64,000 nucleotides of DNA from JAAYHG01 sp012735455 (GCA_050951365.1 JBMNIX010000012.1:1-64000), one strand, 5' to 3'. Shown: positions 43,169-52,393, counted from the first letter of the stretch. Translations and numbers: made by a program. Notes: generated from the letters alone by a model not told the origin.

Positions 43169-43335
43169 ATAGAGCAAAAATTGGGCTTTAGGCAGGAACT
43201 TGGCAAGAAAGGGAGAATACTAAGAGACGTGATTGGTTGTCATAATTGTTCGGGGGGGTGAAGGAGCGCTAGAACCTAGGCTAAAGAATAGTCTGAAGCA
43301 AGCACAAAAACGGACAATGATGGGAGGGGAAGTCT

Positions 43336-44358
43336 GTGAAACGGATTCTTACCTTGGGAGTTTTGCTTCTCGTGGTCGCTTTGGTTGCCGCCGGTTGTGG
43401 GGGAAGTGGAGGTCAGCAGCAACAGCAGCAGTCCCAGCAGGGTAGTGAGCAGCCGGCACCGGCAGCACAAGAGCAGAAGATGGTACTTGCCACCGGTGGA
43501 ACGGCTGGAACCTATTATCCGTTGGGCGGTGGTATGGCCTCCATTTGGAACTCCAAACTGCAAGGCTACAACGTTACTGCACAGGCTACTGGAGCTTCTG
43601 TCGAGAATCTACGGCTAGTGGAGCAGAAGGAAGTTGAGCTGGCCTTGACCCAGAACGACATCGCCGAATATGCCCACAAAGGCATTGAGGCTTTTGAAGG
43701 CCAAGCTATCACCAGTTCCGTGGGTATTGCCACCCTGTATCCCGAGGTAATCCAGATCATAGTCCCGAAAGAGAGCCCAATTAAGTCCATTACTGATCTA
43801 AAAGGTCGTAAGGTTTCGGTAGGCGCTCCTGGCTCCGGTAACGAGGCCAACGCGCGCCAGATCTTAGATGCTTTTGGTCTTTCCTATAAGGATATCGAGC
43901 CCTTCTACCTTTCCTACGCTGAGTCGGCCGATCAGTTCAAGGATAACCACATTGACGTGATCATGTTAACCACCGGTGCTCCGAATGCCGGTATTCAGGA
44001 CGTAGCCACTGTTAAGGCCATCCGGGTTCTTCCCTTCACCGAAGAGGAAGTCAAGAAGATTCAGGAGAAGTACCCCTTCTTCAGCACCTTTACTCTGCCG
44101 GCCAACACCTACACCGGCCAGACCGAAGACGTCCTAACCATTGCTGTGCAGGCCTGCTTCTTTGGCCACAAGGACCTACCGGAAGATGTGGTCTATGATC
44201 TGACCAAGACTCTGTGGGAAAACAAGGATGAGCTGGCGCGAATCAACGCCAAAGCTGAATACATGGATCCAGACGATCCTGTCAAAGGTATCACCGTGCC
44301 AATTCACCCCGGTGCTCTCAAGTACTATAAGGAAGCGGGCGTAACAAACCTGCCCTAG
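43336..44358 (+). CDS. TAXI-family TRAP transporter solute-binding lipoprotein
   Basis: A 340-residue extracytoplasmic binding protein. The signal ends with lipobox VAAGC (Cys at about 21), and a Gln-rich linker follows. The TAXI opening is clear: LATGGTAGTYYPLGGGMASI. Further family stretches are TGASVENLRLVEQKEVELAL and GRKVSVGAPGSGNEANARQI. TAXI systems take up dicarboxylates, amino acids or other organic anions by ion-coupled transport; the substrate is not readable. The GTG start has GGGAGGGGAAG upstream. The permease is encoded downstream. Confidence 0.93.
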   Translation: MKRILTLGVLLLVVALVAAGCGGSGGQQQQQQSQQGSEQPAPAAQEQKMVLATGGTAGTYYPLGGGMASIWNSKLQGYNVTAQATGASVENLRLVEQKEVELALTQNDIAEYAHKGIEAFEGQAITSSVGIATLYPEVIQIIVPKESPIKSITDLKGRKVSVGAPGSGNEANARQILDAFGLSYKDIEPFYLSYAESADQFKDNHIDVIMLTTGAPNAGIQDVATVKAIRVLPFTEEEVKKIQEKYPFFSTFTLPANTYTGQTEDVLTIAVQACFFGHKDLPEDVVYDLTKTLWENKDELARINAKAEYMDPDDPVKGITVPIHPGALKYYKEAGVTNLP

Positions 44359-44382
44359 TAGTCAGTAGCCGTAAAGGGGGCA

Positions 44383-44410
44383 GGCCGGATAGAGCAAGCT
44401 CTATCCGGCC
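44383..44410 (+). terminator. 12-bp perfect hairpin between the TRAP binding protein and DUF1850 genes
   Basis: GGCCGGATAGAG (44383-44394) pairs perfectly with CTCTATCCGGCC (44399-44410), leaving a short CAAG loop, followed by TTCAATG. The T-run is weak, so partial read-through is likely. This would give more binding protein than permease. Confidence 0.72.
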
Positions 44411-44419
44411 TTCAATGCT

Positions 44420-44959
44420 ATGAGGAAAGAGTCCCATTATATTATAGTAGTAGCAATTATCTTGGCTGCTATCCTTGTCTGGGCGCTACTGCCTGTTTCC
44501 AGCCTGGATATTCTGGAACGCGATTCAAAGCGTCTCTTGGCGGCAATTCCAGCAGACTATGGGGAGACGATAACCATTTGGTACATGCACTCCATTGTCC
44601 GTCGCCCCGTGTTAGAGATGCTTCATCTCGAGCCGGATGGGTCCCTAATGGTAGACGGCACCATCTATGACATGAATGGAACCGGTTTACCCTACGCCCC
44701 GGAACCGGGAGAGAAGTTTGAGCTGAAGGACGGTAAATACATTCTCTCCAATATGAATCGCGTTTTCCCGGAGGTTGTGTTAGCGGTGGGGTGGGTCGCC
44801 AAGCATAAGCTCATCATTCGGGATAGAACCTTGCCGCTGGCCAATGTGACGCCGCCTGGAACAGCTATCAGGTTGAGAGTGGGTAAGCACCCGCGCTGGT
44901 TCCTCTGGTGCACCAAGGCACGATGGCTGGCTCTCAGTGAGCCAACACCAAAATCGTAA
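44420..44959 (+). CDS. DUF1850 protein of the TRAP operon
   Basis: A 179-residue protein with one N-terminal membrane helix (YIIVVAIILAAILVWALLPV) and an outer domain of the DUF1850 type (ITIWYMHSIVRRPVLEMLHL). DUF1850 proteins are regularly encoded between TAXI binding proteins and fused permeases, and may be accessory subunits. It starts at ATG 44420 right after the hairpin. The function is not established. The C-terminus (WFLWCTKARWLALS) is basic and aromatic. Confidence 0.82.
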   Translation: MRKESHYIIVVAIILAAILVWALLPVSSLDILERDSKRLLAAIPADYGETITIWYMHSIVRRPVLEMLHLEPDGSLMVDGTIYDMNGTGLPYAPEPGEKFELKDGKYILSNMNRVFPEVVLAVGWVAKHKLIIRDRTLPLANVTPPGTAIRLRVGKHPRWFLWCTKARWLALSEPTPKS

Positions 44960-44977
44960 CAAAAAGGGGGCCAAGAA

Positions 44978-46933
44978 TTGGAGGAGAATAGGCAGCTTAC
45001 GGAACAGGAAATAGAGGAGATTAAAGCACAAGTTGACTTAGAGTCCAAGTTTAGGCGCCTGACGGGTTTCTGGGCTACGTTAATTAAGCTGGTGGCCATT
45101 GGGATGTCGCTGTTCCAACTTTATACCGCCATCTTTGGTGTTCTGCCGGCACAGAAACAACGGACCATACACCTGGCATTTGCCCTTGTCTTGGTTTTCT
45201 TGCTGTATCCTAATCCCAGAAAAGCTAAGACAGCTGATGATATGCGGTCGATGTACTGGTTTGACGTTATTCTGGCTCTCTTGGGGTTGGGTGTTAATGT
45301 TTACTGGCTCCTCAATTACCAGGACCTGCTCATGCGAGCCGGGATGTTTACCAAATTGGACAACGTGGTGGGTGCAGTAGCCATACTCTTGGTGCTGGAA
45401 GCAAGCCGCCGGATTGTGGGACTACCTATCACTATCATAGCTGCTTCGTTCCTGGTCTACTCCTATGTCGGTCCATATATGCCAGGCTTTCTCCAACACA
45501 GGGGATTCTCGGTGCAACGCATCATTGGGCATATGTTCTTTACCACAGAGGGTATCTTGGGTATCCCACTAGGGGTTTCATCTACTTTTGTTTTTCTGTT
45601 TATCCTTTTTGGAGCTTTCTTAGAGCGGACTGGTATCGGGCAGTTCATTATCGACTTGGCTAATGCTGTAGCCGGTCGAGCAGTAGGCGGTCCTGCTAAG
45701 ATTGCTGTTCTCGCCAGCGCAATGCAGGGAACCATATCTGGCAGTTCGGTAGCGAATGTGGTGGGTACAGGTTCCTTCACTATTCCGTTGATGAAAAGCA
45801 TTGGTTATAATCCTAACTTCGCCGGTGCAGTTGAAGCGGCTGCCTCAACTGGTGGGCAGCTAATGCCCCCTATCATGGGTGCAGCAGCCTTCTTGATGGC
45901 AGAGTTCATAGGTGTTCCTTACACTCAGGTGGTGGTGGCTGCTATCATTCCAGCCGTGCTCTACTTTACCGGAGTTGGCATCGGTGTCCACTTGGAGGCC
46001 AGGCGGACAGGTCTCAAAGGCCTTCCTCCCGACCAAGTCCCTGAGCTCTGGCAAGTTCTTCGTGAACGGGGCCAGTTGTTGTTGCCTCTTCTCGGTCTTA
46101 TTGCCATTATGGCTTCTGGAGCAACACCAACCAAGGCGGCCGTTACAGCCATCGGTCTAGCTATTATTGTTAGTCAGTTTTCTCGCCAGACACGCATTGG
46201 CATCACTGGTATAATCGATGCCCTGGAACAGGGTGCCCGCGCAGCTTTAGGTGTGGCCGTAGCAACAGCTGCCGCTGGCATGATTGTGGGCACCGTGACC
46301 TTAACGGGCCTCGGGCTGAAGATGGCCAACGGCCTAGTGGCGTTGGCAGGTGGGCACTTGCTCCTCACTCTGTTCTTCACCATGATTGCTTCCATTATCC
46401 TAGGAATGGGCTCCCCAACCACAGCCAACTATATCATTACCTCTACCATTGCCGCACCGGCCTTGGTGCATTTGGGTGTCCCGCTTCTCTCAGCGCACAT
46501 GTTTTGTTTCTATTTTGGTATTGTCGCTGACATCACACCGCCGGTGGCTTTGGCTGCATATGCTGGAGCCGGAATCGCTAAAGGTGAGCCTATGCGCACT
46601 GGCATAAATGCCACCAAGCTCGCTATAGGGGCGTTCTTGATACCGTATATGTTTGTCATGGCCCCGCAACTTTTGCTAATTGACGTTACCCTTTTCGGGG
46701 CTCTCCGCGTCATCCTCGGCGCCCTGATCGGTATGCTGGCAGTAGAGGCGGCGGTCCAGAACTGGCTACTCACTAACCTTAACCCTGTTGAGCGCATTGT
46801 TTTGCTTGTAGGAGGCCTTATGTTAATCGACCCGGGTACTGTTACTGATGTGATTGGTTTCGGCTTATTTATAGTTGCCTACCTTCACCAGCGTACGGTG
46901 GCTAGAAAGCAGGGTATCAGCTACGTACTATAA
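44978..46933 (+). CDS. fused TRAP transporter permease (small plus large subunit)
   Basis: A 651-residue membrane protein that joins the 4-helix DctQ-like and 12-helix DctM-like parts in one chain, as usual for TAXI systems. Recognisable stretches include GAFLERTGIGQFIIDLANAV, SGSSVANVVGTGSFTIPLMK and IILGMGSPTTANYIITSTIA. The TTG start at 44978 has AAGGGGG seven bases upstream. It completes the three-gene operon with the binding protein and DUF1850 gene. A strong terminator follows. Confidence 0.93.
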   Translation: MEENRQLTEQEIEEIKAQVDLESKFRRLTGFWATLIKLVAIGMSLFQLYTAIFGVLPAQKQRTIHLAFALVLVFLLYPNPRKAKTADDMRSMYWFDVILALLGLGVNVYWLLNYQDLLMRAGMFTKLDNVVGAVAILLVLEASRRIVGLPITIIAASFLVYSYVGPYMPGFLQHRGFSVQRIIGHMFFTTEGILGIPLGVSSTFVFLFILFGAFLERTGIGQFIIDLANAVAGRAVGGPAKIAVLASAMQGTISGSSVANVVGTGSFTIPLMKSIGYNPNFAGAVEAAASTGGQLMPPIMGAAAFLMAEFIGVPYTQVVVAAIIPAVLYFTGVGIGVHLEARRTGLKGLPPDQVPELWQVLRERGQLLLPLLGLIAIMASGATPTKAAVTAIGLAIIVSQFSRQTRIGITGIIDALEQGARAALGVAVATAAAGMIVGTVTLTGLGLKMANGLVALAGGHLLLTLFFTMIASIILGMGSPTTANYIITSTIAAPALVHLGVPLLSAHMFCFYFGIVADITPPVALAAYAGAGIAKGEPMRTGINATKLAIGAFLIPYMFVMAPQLLLIDVTLFGALRVILGALIGMLAVEAAVQNWLLTNLNPVERIVLLVGGLMLIDPGTVTDVIGFGLFIVAYLHQRTVARKQGISYVL

Positions 46934-46960
46934 GATGCCTTTCCTTTCACTTACTGCTCT

Positions 46961-46995
46961 AGAGTCCGGTCAAGAATTTGCCGGACTCTTTTTTT
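46961..46995 (+). terminator. terminator after the TRAP operon
   Basis: AGAGTCCGG (46961-46969) pairs with CCGGACTCT (46981-46989) over 11 bases, followed by a run of T. Confidence 0.9.
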
Positions 46996-47107
46996 GGGGA
47001 ACCGGCTTTGAGTCGCGGCCGCCCTGTGCTAGAATTAAGAGGAGCACTTGGTTGTTAAGGTTCCAATAAGGAGACAAGGATTGGAGTGCAGAAGCTGGTG
47101 ACGTTCT

Positions 47108-48394
47108 GTGTTTAGCGGTTCCAGCCTCCGTCTTGCCTGTGCCGATGCGGCAGGCAGGATCTACGAGCATTCGTGGCTCAGGCCTGCCGGGCGGGCTGGA
47201 AATGAGCTGATATCCCTTACAGCCTCGCACCTGATTCCCCTGCCAAGAGGGGCCACATTAACCTCTCTACCGGGACGCTGGGCGCTCGGAGTGACTGCGG
47301 GCGGCCGCTTCCAGCGGGCGCGCAGCCTCCCAGGGGTCAGAGGGCCGCTTTTTGCTGTGGGTGCGCTACTTCCCATGGGCTTTGCGCGCACGTTTCTTCC
47401 AGCTGCCTTTGCTAGCAAACAGGCACAGCCGCTGCCCCTGTTTGGCTACACTGCAGTGGCTTTCTGCGGCGGGCAGCTCTATGCGGCGGCGCTGCAGGTG
47501 GAGCCGGATAACACTACTTGGGATCCGCGTCACTTCAATACCCCGGATCTGCCGGAACGGGTGAATCAGTTGTGTTCCTGCTATCCCCAGAATCGCATCC
47601 TGAAACAATTGGCGCATTGCGCCCTGAACTACGGCTGCTTCACGGCCCAAAACATCTTCTACCGGCGTTGGGAGGGTGGGGTGCCGGTATCCCCGGCCTG
47701 CAATGCTCGCTGTGTGGGGTGCATCTCCAAGCAGGTGAGCGAGTGCTGTCCTTCATCCCAGAAGCGTATCGCTTTTGTGCCTACAGAAATTGAGATTGTA
47801 GAGGTGGCGGTGCCACACCTGGCCGAGGCAGAGAAAGCTATTATCAGCTTTGGCCAGGGCTGCGAAGGTGAGCCCACCTTGGTGGGGACACAGCTGGAGC
47901 GGGCGATAAGGGCCGTGCGGGAAAGAACCGAACGTGGCGTAATCAACATAAACACCAACGGCAGCAGGCCGCGGGTGGTAAAGAACCTGGCCAGGGCCGG
48001 GTTGAGGAGCATACGGGTTAGCCTCTTGAGCCCGCAGCCGGATGTTTTTGCTGCTTACGTTCGGCCGCGCGGCTATAGCCTTGCCGATGTTAGAGAGACG
48101 CTTAAGGTGGCCCGAGGGGAAGGTCTCGCACTTTCGCTAAACTATCTTATCTTCCCCGGTGTTAGTGACCGGGAAGAGGAGGTGGAGGCCCTGGTTGACC
48201 TGCTGCGAGAGTGCCCGGTGGACCAAATCCAACTACGCAACCTTAATATTGATCCCGGTATTTACCAGCGTGCCGTGCCACCACGGCGAGGCAGGCTGCT
48301 GGGCATAGAGGAGCTCCTGGCTACTCTAAGAAGAGAGTTTCCCACTCTTCTCCTGGGAAGCTTTACCCACACACCGGGTCCAACTGCTCCATAG
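47108..48394 (+). CDS. radical SAM protein of unknown function
   Basis: A 428-residue radical SAM enzyme. The cluster motif C-x3-C-x2-C is in SPACNARCVGCISKQ (about residue 197-205), preceded by a 190-residue N-terminal domain and a Cys pair (CSCYPQN). Later barrel strands include AIISFGQGCEGEPTL (the GEP motif), VININTNGSRPRVVKNLARA, SIRVSLLSPQPDVF and LSLNYLIFPGVSDREEE. The GTG start at 47108 has no ribosome site. AAGGAGA lies about 30 bases upstream but feeds another frame (MQKLVTFCV, then stop), so the N-terminus may be frameshifted or a short leader may exist. Substrate unknown. Confidence 0.85.
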   Translation: MFSGSSLRLACADAAGRIYEHSWLRPAGRAGNELISLTASHLIPLPRGATLTSLPGRWALGVTAGGRFQRARSLPGVRGPLFAVGALLPMGFARTFLPAAFASKQAQPLPLFGYTAVAFCGGQLYAAALQVEPDNTTWDPRHFNTPDLPERVNQLCSCYPQNRILKQLAHCALNYGCFTAQNIFYRRWEGGVPVSPACNARCVGCISKQVSECCPSSQKRIAFVPTEIEIVEVAVPHLAEAEKAIISFGQGCEGEPTLVGTQLERAIRAVRERTERGVININTNGSRPRVVKNLARAGLRSIRVSLLSPQPDVFAAYVRPRGYSLADVRETLKVARGEGLALSLNYLIFPGVSDREEEVEALVDLLRECPVDQIQLRNLNIDPGIYQRAVPPRRGRLLGIEELLATLRREFPTLLLGSFTHTPGPTAP

Positions 48395-48473
48395 TCTTTA
48401 CCCATGCTTTCTCGCTCCTCGGTAGTGTAAACTTTCAGTAGGCAAACAGGAGATCCCGTGTGGGACATAGAAA

Positions 48474-48542
48474 GAGAGATCTCACACAGGGTTGGTCTGG
48501 AAGGCCACCCAAATCCCGGCTAAGGAGTGTGTGAGATCTCTC
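48474..48542. repeat. 15-bp perfect inverted repeat at the left end of the insertion sequence
   Basis: GAGAGATCTCACACA (48474-48488) is repeated in inverse form at 48528-48542, with 39 bases between. The right arm ends at the ATG of the transposase (48543). A hairpin here would hide the start region and could limit transposase translation. Confidence 0.8.
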
Positions 48543-49993
48543 ATGCTAAGTATTCGCCACATACTTGATGCAGTCCTCCTTCTGGTGAAAGGAATTCTGA
48601 CTCTAGTGAGCACGAGCAAGAGTCTGTGGGAACTAGAACGTGGGATACAGGCTCTCACCCAGCAAGTAGCTGGGAAGCTAATGAAAGCGTGCTGGAAGCC
48701 ATGGATGAGAGGCTTATGGCCGAGCGCGAAGAGACCCTTCGAGTAGTGGGAACTCGCTCCCGTACGATTCTGACGCTGTTTGGGCCTCTCAAGCTGAAAC
48801 GCAGGCTGTACCGCGATAGCCGGAGTGGGAAGACAGTTTTCCTTCTCGATGAGGCTATTGGGCTGCCGGACCATGCTCGAATTTCCGACAGCCTTGCCCA
48901 GATGTGCCAAGAAATCGGACTCGATGTTCCCTTCCGCCGGGCAGCCAAAATCATCGGCCTGATAGCCCCTAGAGTCAGCGCCATGAGCGTCTGGAAAGCG
49001 TTCCAGCGAGCCGGGGCAGAAGCGGCTAAAGAAGCCCAGGCCAAACGCGAAGCGGTATTCGAAGACGGCGTAGTACCGAAAGGCACACGGCAGCCGCCGG
49101 AACTTTACATCGAGGCGGATGGAGTAACGATCAAACTACAGAGGGCCAAGAGCAAGCACGGCGAAGTACGGGTGGTTGTAGCCTACGAAAACAAAGAGAA
49201 CGTAGGATCACCGAACAAGCCGCGACGCATCTTGAAAGAAAAACACGTAGTTGCCGGTCTCACAGATAGTCAAGAGATCTGGGAAGAAGCCAGCGCTTCC
49301 TTTGGCGAGGTTTGGGATTTAAGCGCCGTACCTCGGGTTCACATTGGCGGAGACGGGGCAGAATGGATAAAAGAGGCCCAAGAGCAATTCCATAATGCCA
49401 TATACCATCTTGATCCATTCCACCTTAAAAAGCGGGTAAATGAGGCCTTAGGGCGCAACTTAGCGCTCGCAAAGCATTAGCAGCAGCTCTAAGGAAAAAT
49501 TCCAAGGTTAAGGCAGAAGAAGCATTAAACCGTGCAGCCAAAGGCCAAAGGGGACAGCTCGCGAACGGATAGAAGATCTTCGTTCCTACATACTCGCCAA
49601 CTGGGAAGGTATCCAAGCCAACCTTGATGGCCCAACTCTAGGTACAATCGAGGGGCAAAACTGGCGCATTGTAGCATGCCGGATGAAGCGCCGTGGGGCA
49701 CGCTGGGGGCTCAAAGGCGGCGACTACATGCCTCGCCTCTTAGCTCTTAGGGAAGAAGGTGCTTTAGAAGGGCTTTTGAGGCGTATTGGCCGTACTCGGC
49801 CTATGGCCACGGAAAAAATCCGCCGGCTGGAGGAAAGAATTACTGACCCAAAACGAGCAGTCAGACGGAGGAAGAAGGCCGACGAAGACGTATGGCTTAG
49901 AGCCCGCATTCCAGCTCTCACGGCCCATCGGCCGGTGAGCCGTGGGTACGCTACGTGCTTCGCCTGTTAGCAGAAGCAGGGTACGTTGCTTAA
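48543..49993 (+). pseudogene. ISLre2-type transposase, broken by about four frameshifts
   Basis: The pieces read in order: ILDAVLLLVKGILTLVSTSK (first frame to about 48690), then EAMDERLMAEREETLRVVGT up to ALGRNLAL (second frame to about 49465), then RKALAAALRKNSKVKAEEAL (third frame to about 49563), then YILANWEGIQANLDGPTLGT on to RIGRTRPMATEK (to about 49930). The last piece is EPWVRYVLRLLAEAG, ending at 49993. The acidic motif region YIEADGVTIKLQ and HIGGDGAEWIKEAQEQF match this transposase family. All four shifts have the sense of a single lost base. The element is unlikely to move on its own as written. Confidence 0.85.
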
Positions 49994-50060
49994 TAAACAT
50001 CTCGGGGTTTGAGTGGAACTAGCCTACTAAATGTTGACACTAACTTCTCGCTCCCTTAGG

Positions 50061-50090
50061 TTGTCAGGAGCAGGGTTGCCGTGTTATAAT
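50061..50090 (+). promoter_or_regulatory. sigma-A promoter of rpmE
   Basis: TTGTCA (50061-50066) and a perfect TATAAT (50085-50090) are 18 bases apart, 33 bases before the rpmE start. The promoter lies just outside the insertion sequence, so rpmE expression was probably spared. Confidence 0.75.
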
Positions 50091-50123
50091 ATCTGAGTTA
50101 CGAGAAGCGAGAGGGGTGAAAAA

Positions 50124-50324
50124 GTGAAGAAGGGGATTCATCCTGATTACCATAAGACAGTTGTTACCTGCGCCTGTGGCGCTACTTTTGAGACTGGGTC
50201 CATTAAGGAAAAGCTGCGCGTGGAGATTTGTTCGAACTGCCATCCGTTCTTTACGGGCCAGCAGAAGATTGTTGACACGGGCGGACGGGTTGAACGCTTC
50301 ACCAAGAAGTTCGGCCTTAAGTAG
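50124..50324 (+). CDS. rpmE: 50S ribosomal protein L31
   Basis: A 66-residue zinc-type L31. It has the Cys ligands in TVVTCACGATFETGS and VEICSNCHPFFTGQQK, and the usual end RVERFTKKFG. It binds the large subunit at the central protuberance. GTG start with GAGAGGGGTG upstream. In related genomes it heads the set rpmE, DUF1385, prfA, prmC, as here. A hairpin follows directly at the stop codon. Confidence 0.95.
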   Translation: MKKGIHPDYHKTVVTCACGATFETGSIKEKLRVEICSNCHPFFTGQQKIVDTGGRVERFTKKFGLK

Positions 50325-50342
50325 CAGAGCGCTGGCTCTGCT
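50323..50342 (+). terminator. hairpin at the end of rpmE
   Basis: AGCAGAGC (50323-50330) pairs with GCTCTGCT (50335-50342) over a four-base loop, followed by TTCTGTGCTG. Some read-through into the DUF1385 gene is likely. Confidence 0.65.
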
Positions 50343-50449
50343 TTCTGTGCTGCGTCTCGGGTAGGCACAGAGGGGCAGGTCGGCGTTTTTATCTTTCACC
50401 AGGTAGTAAAGGATATGGCATTCGGGGAGTAGTGGAAGGCGGTGGAGGC

Positions 50450-51304
50450 ATGAACCGGAACATTGGTGGGCAAGCGGTGATAGAGGGTGTAATGATGCGC
50501 GGTCGGCGCTTTGTCGCCACGGCTGTACGGCGTGAGGACGGAGAGATCGTGGTACAAGTCGTAGAGCCTTCCTCTTTAGCCCGCAAGCTGCCCTTTCTAC
50601 GTTGGCCTTTTCTCCGCGGAGCGGTGGCCCTTATCGAATCTCTGGTAGTGGGCCTGCAGGCCCTTGCCTTCTCTGCCAGTCAGTTTGGCCCTGGGGATGA
50701 ACAGCTTACCACCCGCGAGCTGGTGCTAACACTCGTAGTCGCCCTGGGTTTAGGGGTGGGTCTCTTTATTTTGCTCCCCACTGTGCTCATGCGCTGGTTT
50801 AGTGTTGCCCAAAGTCCGCTGGTCTTGAATCTGGGCGAGGGTGTCCTGCGCATGACAATCTTCATTCTGTATATTTTAAGCATAACCAGGCTCAAGGACA
50901 TCCGACGCTTGTTTGAGTATCACGGTGCGGAGCACAAGGTAGTGCATGCTTACGAAAAGGGTTTGGAGCTCTCGGCGGCGGCCGTGCGGCCCTTTAGTAC
51001 CCTTCACCCCCGCTGCGGCACCAGCTTTCTTCTCTACGTGATGGTGGTCAGTATTGTCCTTTTTTCTTTTCTGGGTTGGCCGAATCTTTGGCAGCGGCTG
51101 CTTTCCCGCCTGCTACTGCTGCCGGTGGTGGCGGGGATCTCTTACGAGCTCTTGCGTCTGGCGGGACGTAGCAAGTCTCCCCTGGTACAGGCTTTGTCTT
51201 GGCCTGGCTTAGGGCTGCAAAAGCTTACGACCCGGGAACCGGATGATGCTCAACTGGAAGTGGCAATGAGAGCCCTTGAAGAGGTTGTGAAGCGCGAAGA
51301 GTGA
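50450..51304 (+). CDS. DUF1385 family membrane protein
   Basis: A 284-residue membrane protein of unknown function. The family signature is at the start (IGGQAVIEGVMMRGRRFVAT). The conserved HGAEHK stretch (FEYHGAEHKVVHAYEKG) and the HPRCGTSF motif suggest a metal or catalytic site. About five hydrophobic helices are present. ATG at 50450 follows GGTGGAGG. The gene is found next to rpmE and prfA in many Firmicutes, hinting at a link to translation or the cell surface that has not been explained. Confidence 0.9.
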   Translation: MNRNIGGQAVIEGVMMRGRRFVATAVRREDGEIVVQVVEPSSLARKLPFLRWPFLRGAVALIESLVVGLQALAFSASQFGPGDEQLTTRELVLTLVVALGLGVGLFILLPTVLMRWFSVAQSPLVLNLGEGVLRMTIFILYILSITRLKDIRRLFEYHGAEHKVVHAYEKGLELSAAAVRPFSTLHPRCGTSFLLYVMVVSIVLFSFLGWPNLWQRLLSRLLLLPVVAGISYELLRLAGRSKSPLVQALSWPGLGLQKLTTREPDDAQLEVAMRALEEVVKREE

Positions 51305-51315
51305 GGTGAAACCCC

Positions 51316-52392
51316 ATGACAGCGATGATAGATAGACTGGCGGCCATAGAACAGCACTACGAAGAGCTGAGTAACGTGTTGGCCGATCCTGAACTGATTC
51401 AGCGGCAGGATGAGTGGCGGCAGTACGCAAAGTCACACGCTAGTTTAGAGCCGATAGTGAATGCCTACCGTGAGTACAGAAAGGTGCAGGCTGAACTGGA
51501 GGAGAACCGGGAGCTGCTCAAGGAAAAGCTAGAGCCAGATTTCCGCGAATTGGTTGTTGCTGAGGTGGAGAAGCTTTGCCAGCGGGAGACGGAGCTGGAA
51601 GAGGAACTGCGTATCCTTCTTCTGCCCAAGGATCCTTTGGATGAGAAGAATGTCATCATGGAGATCGGGGTGGGGCTGGCGGCGATGAGGCCGCTTTGTT
51701 TGCCGGCGAGTTGTTCCGTATGTACCAGCGCTATGCTGAGGGCCGTGGTTGGCGTACGGAGGTCTTGGACTCGCACCCGACAGAACTGGGAGGTTTTAAG
51801 GAGATCGTTTTTGCTATTTCGGGTGAAGGTGCTTACAGCCGTCTCAAGTACGAGAGTGGAGTCCACCGAGTGCAAGCGCATCCCGGTTACTGAGTCTGGG
51901 GGCCGTATCCATACTTCCACTGTGACTGTAGCGGTGTTGCCAGAGGCGGAGGAAGTAGATGTGGAGATCAACCCGAACGATCTACGCATTGACACCTATT
52001 GTTCCAGCGGACCGGGCGGTCAAAGTGTAAACACCACATACTCTGCCGTACGCATCACCCACTTACCCACTGGATTGGTCGTTATCTGCCAGGACGAGAA
52101 GTCACAGATTAAGAACCGTGAGAAGGCCATGCGTGTTCTCCGGGCCCGCCTTTTGGACCAGGCACAGGCACAGCAGCGGGCCGAAGTGGACGAGGCCAGG
52201 CGCAGTCAGGTCGGGACCGGTGATCGCAGTGAGCGGATCCGTACCTATAACTTCCCGCAGAACCGCATCAGTGACCATCGCATTGGCCTCACTGTGCACC
52301 AATTGAGCGCGGTTTTGGAGGGTGACTTGGACCAGATAATCGAACCTCTCATCACCACTGACCAAGCTGAAAAACTACGTCAGGTGGAGTAA
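51316..52392 (+). CDS. prfA: peptide chain release factor 1 with a central out-of-frame stretch
   Basis: RF1 ends translation at UAA and UAG. The 358-residue frame is open throughout and starts and ends as RF1, with GGQ (CSSGPGGQSVNTT) and the PVT codon-reading motif. About 70 residues in the middle (from about 51666 to 51875) are not RF1-like. The expected sequence GGDEAALFAGELFRMYQRYA through YSRLKYESGVHRVQ sits in another frame there. One lost base near 51666 (ATCGGGG) and one gained near 51875 (CAAGCGC) explain it. Given that RF1 is essential, either the sequence has errors, or a second RF1 exists, or the protein is damaged. Confidence 0.88.
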   Translation: MTAMIDRLAAIEQHYEELSNVLADPELIQRQDEWRQYAKSHASLEPIVNAYREYRKVQAELEENRELLKEKLEPDFRELVVAEVEKLCQRETELEEELRILLLPKDPLDEKNVIMEIGVGLAAMRPLCLPASCSVCTSAMLRAVVGVRRSWTRTRQNWEVLRRSFLLFRVKVLTAVSSTRVESTECKRIPVTESGGRIHTSTVTVAVLPEAEEVDVEINPNDLRIDTYCSSGPGGQSVNTTYSAVRITHLPTGLVVICQDEKSQIKNREKAMRVLRARLLDQAQAQQRAEVDEARRSQVGTGDRSERIRTYNFPQNRISDHRIGLTVHQLSAVLEGDLDQIIEPLITTDQAEKLRQVE

Positions 52393-52393
52393 G

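Larger units (their letters stand above)
48419..50044 (+). mobile_element. degenerate ISLre2-family insertion sequence
   Basis: Imperfect terminal inverted repeats at 48423-48443 and 50022-50042 match at 18 of 21 positions. The ten-base sequence TTCTCGCTCC flanks the element on both sides (48409-48418 and 50045-50054), as a target duplication would. The size, about 1.6 kb, fits ISLre2-type elements. The transposase gene inside is broken in several places. The element lies between the radical SAM gene and the rpmE promoter. Confidence 0.85.
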
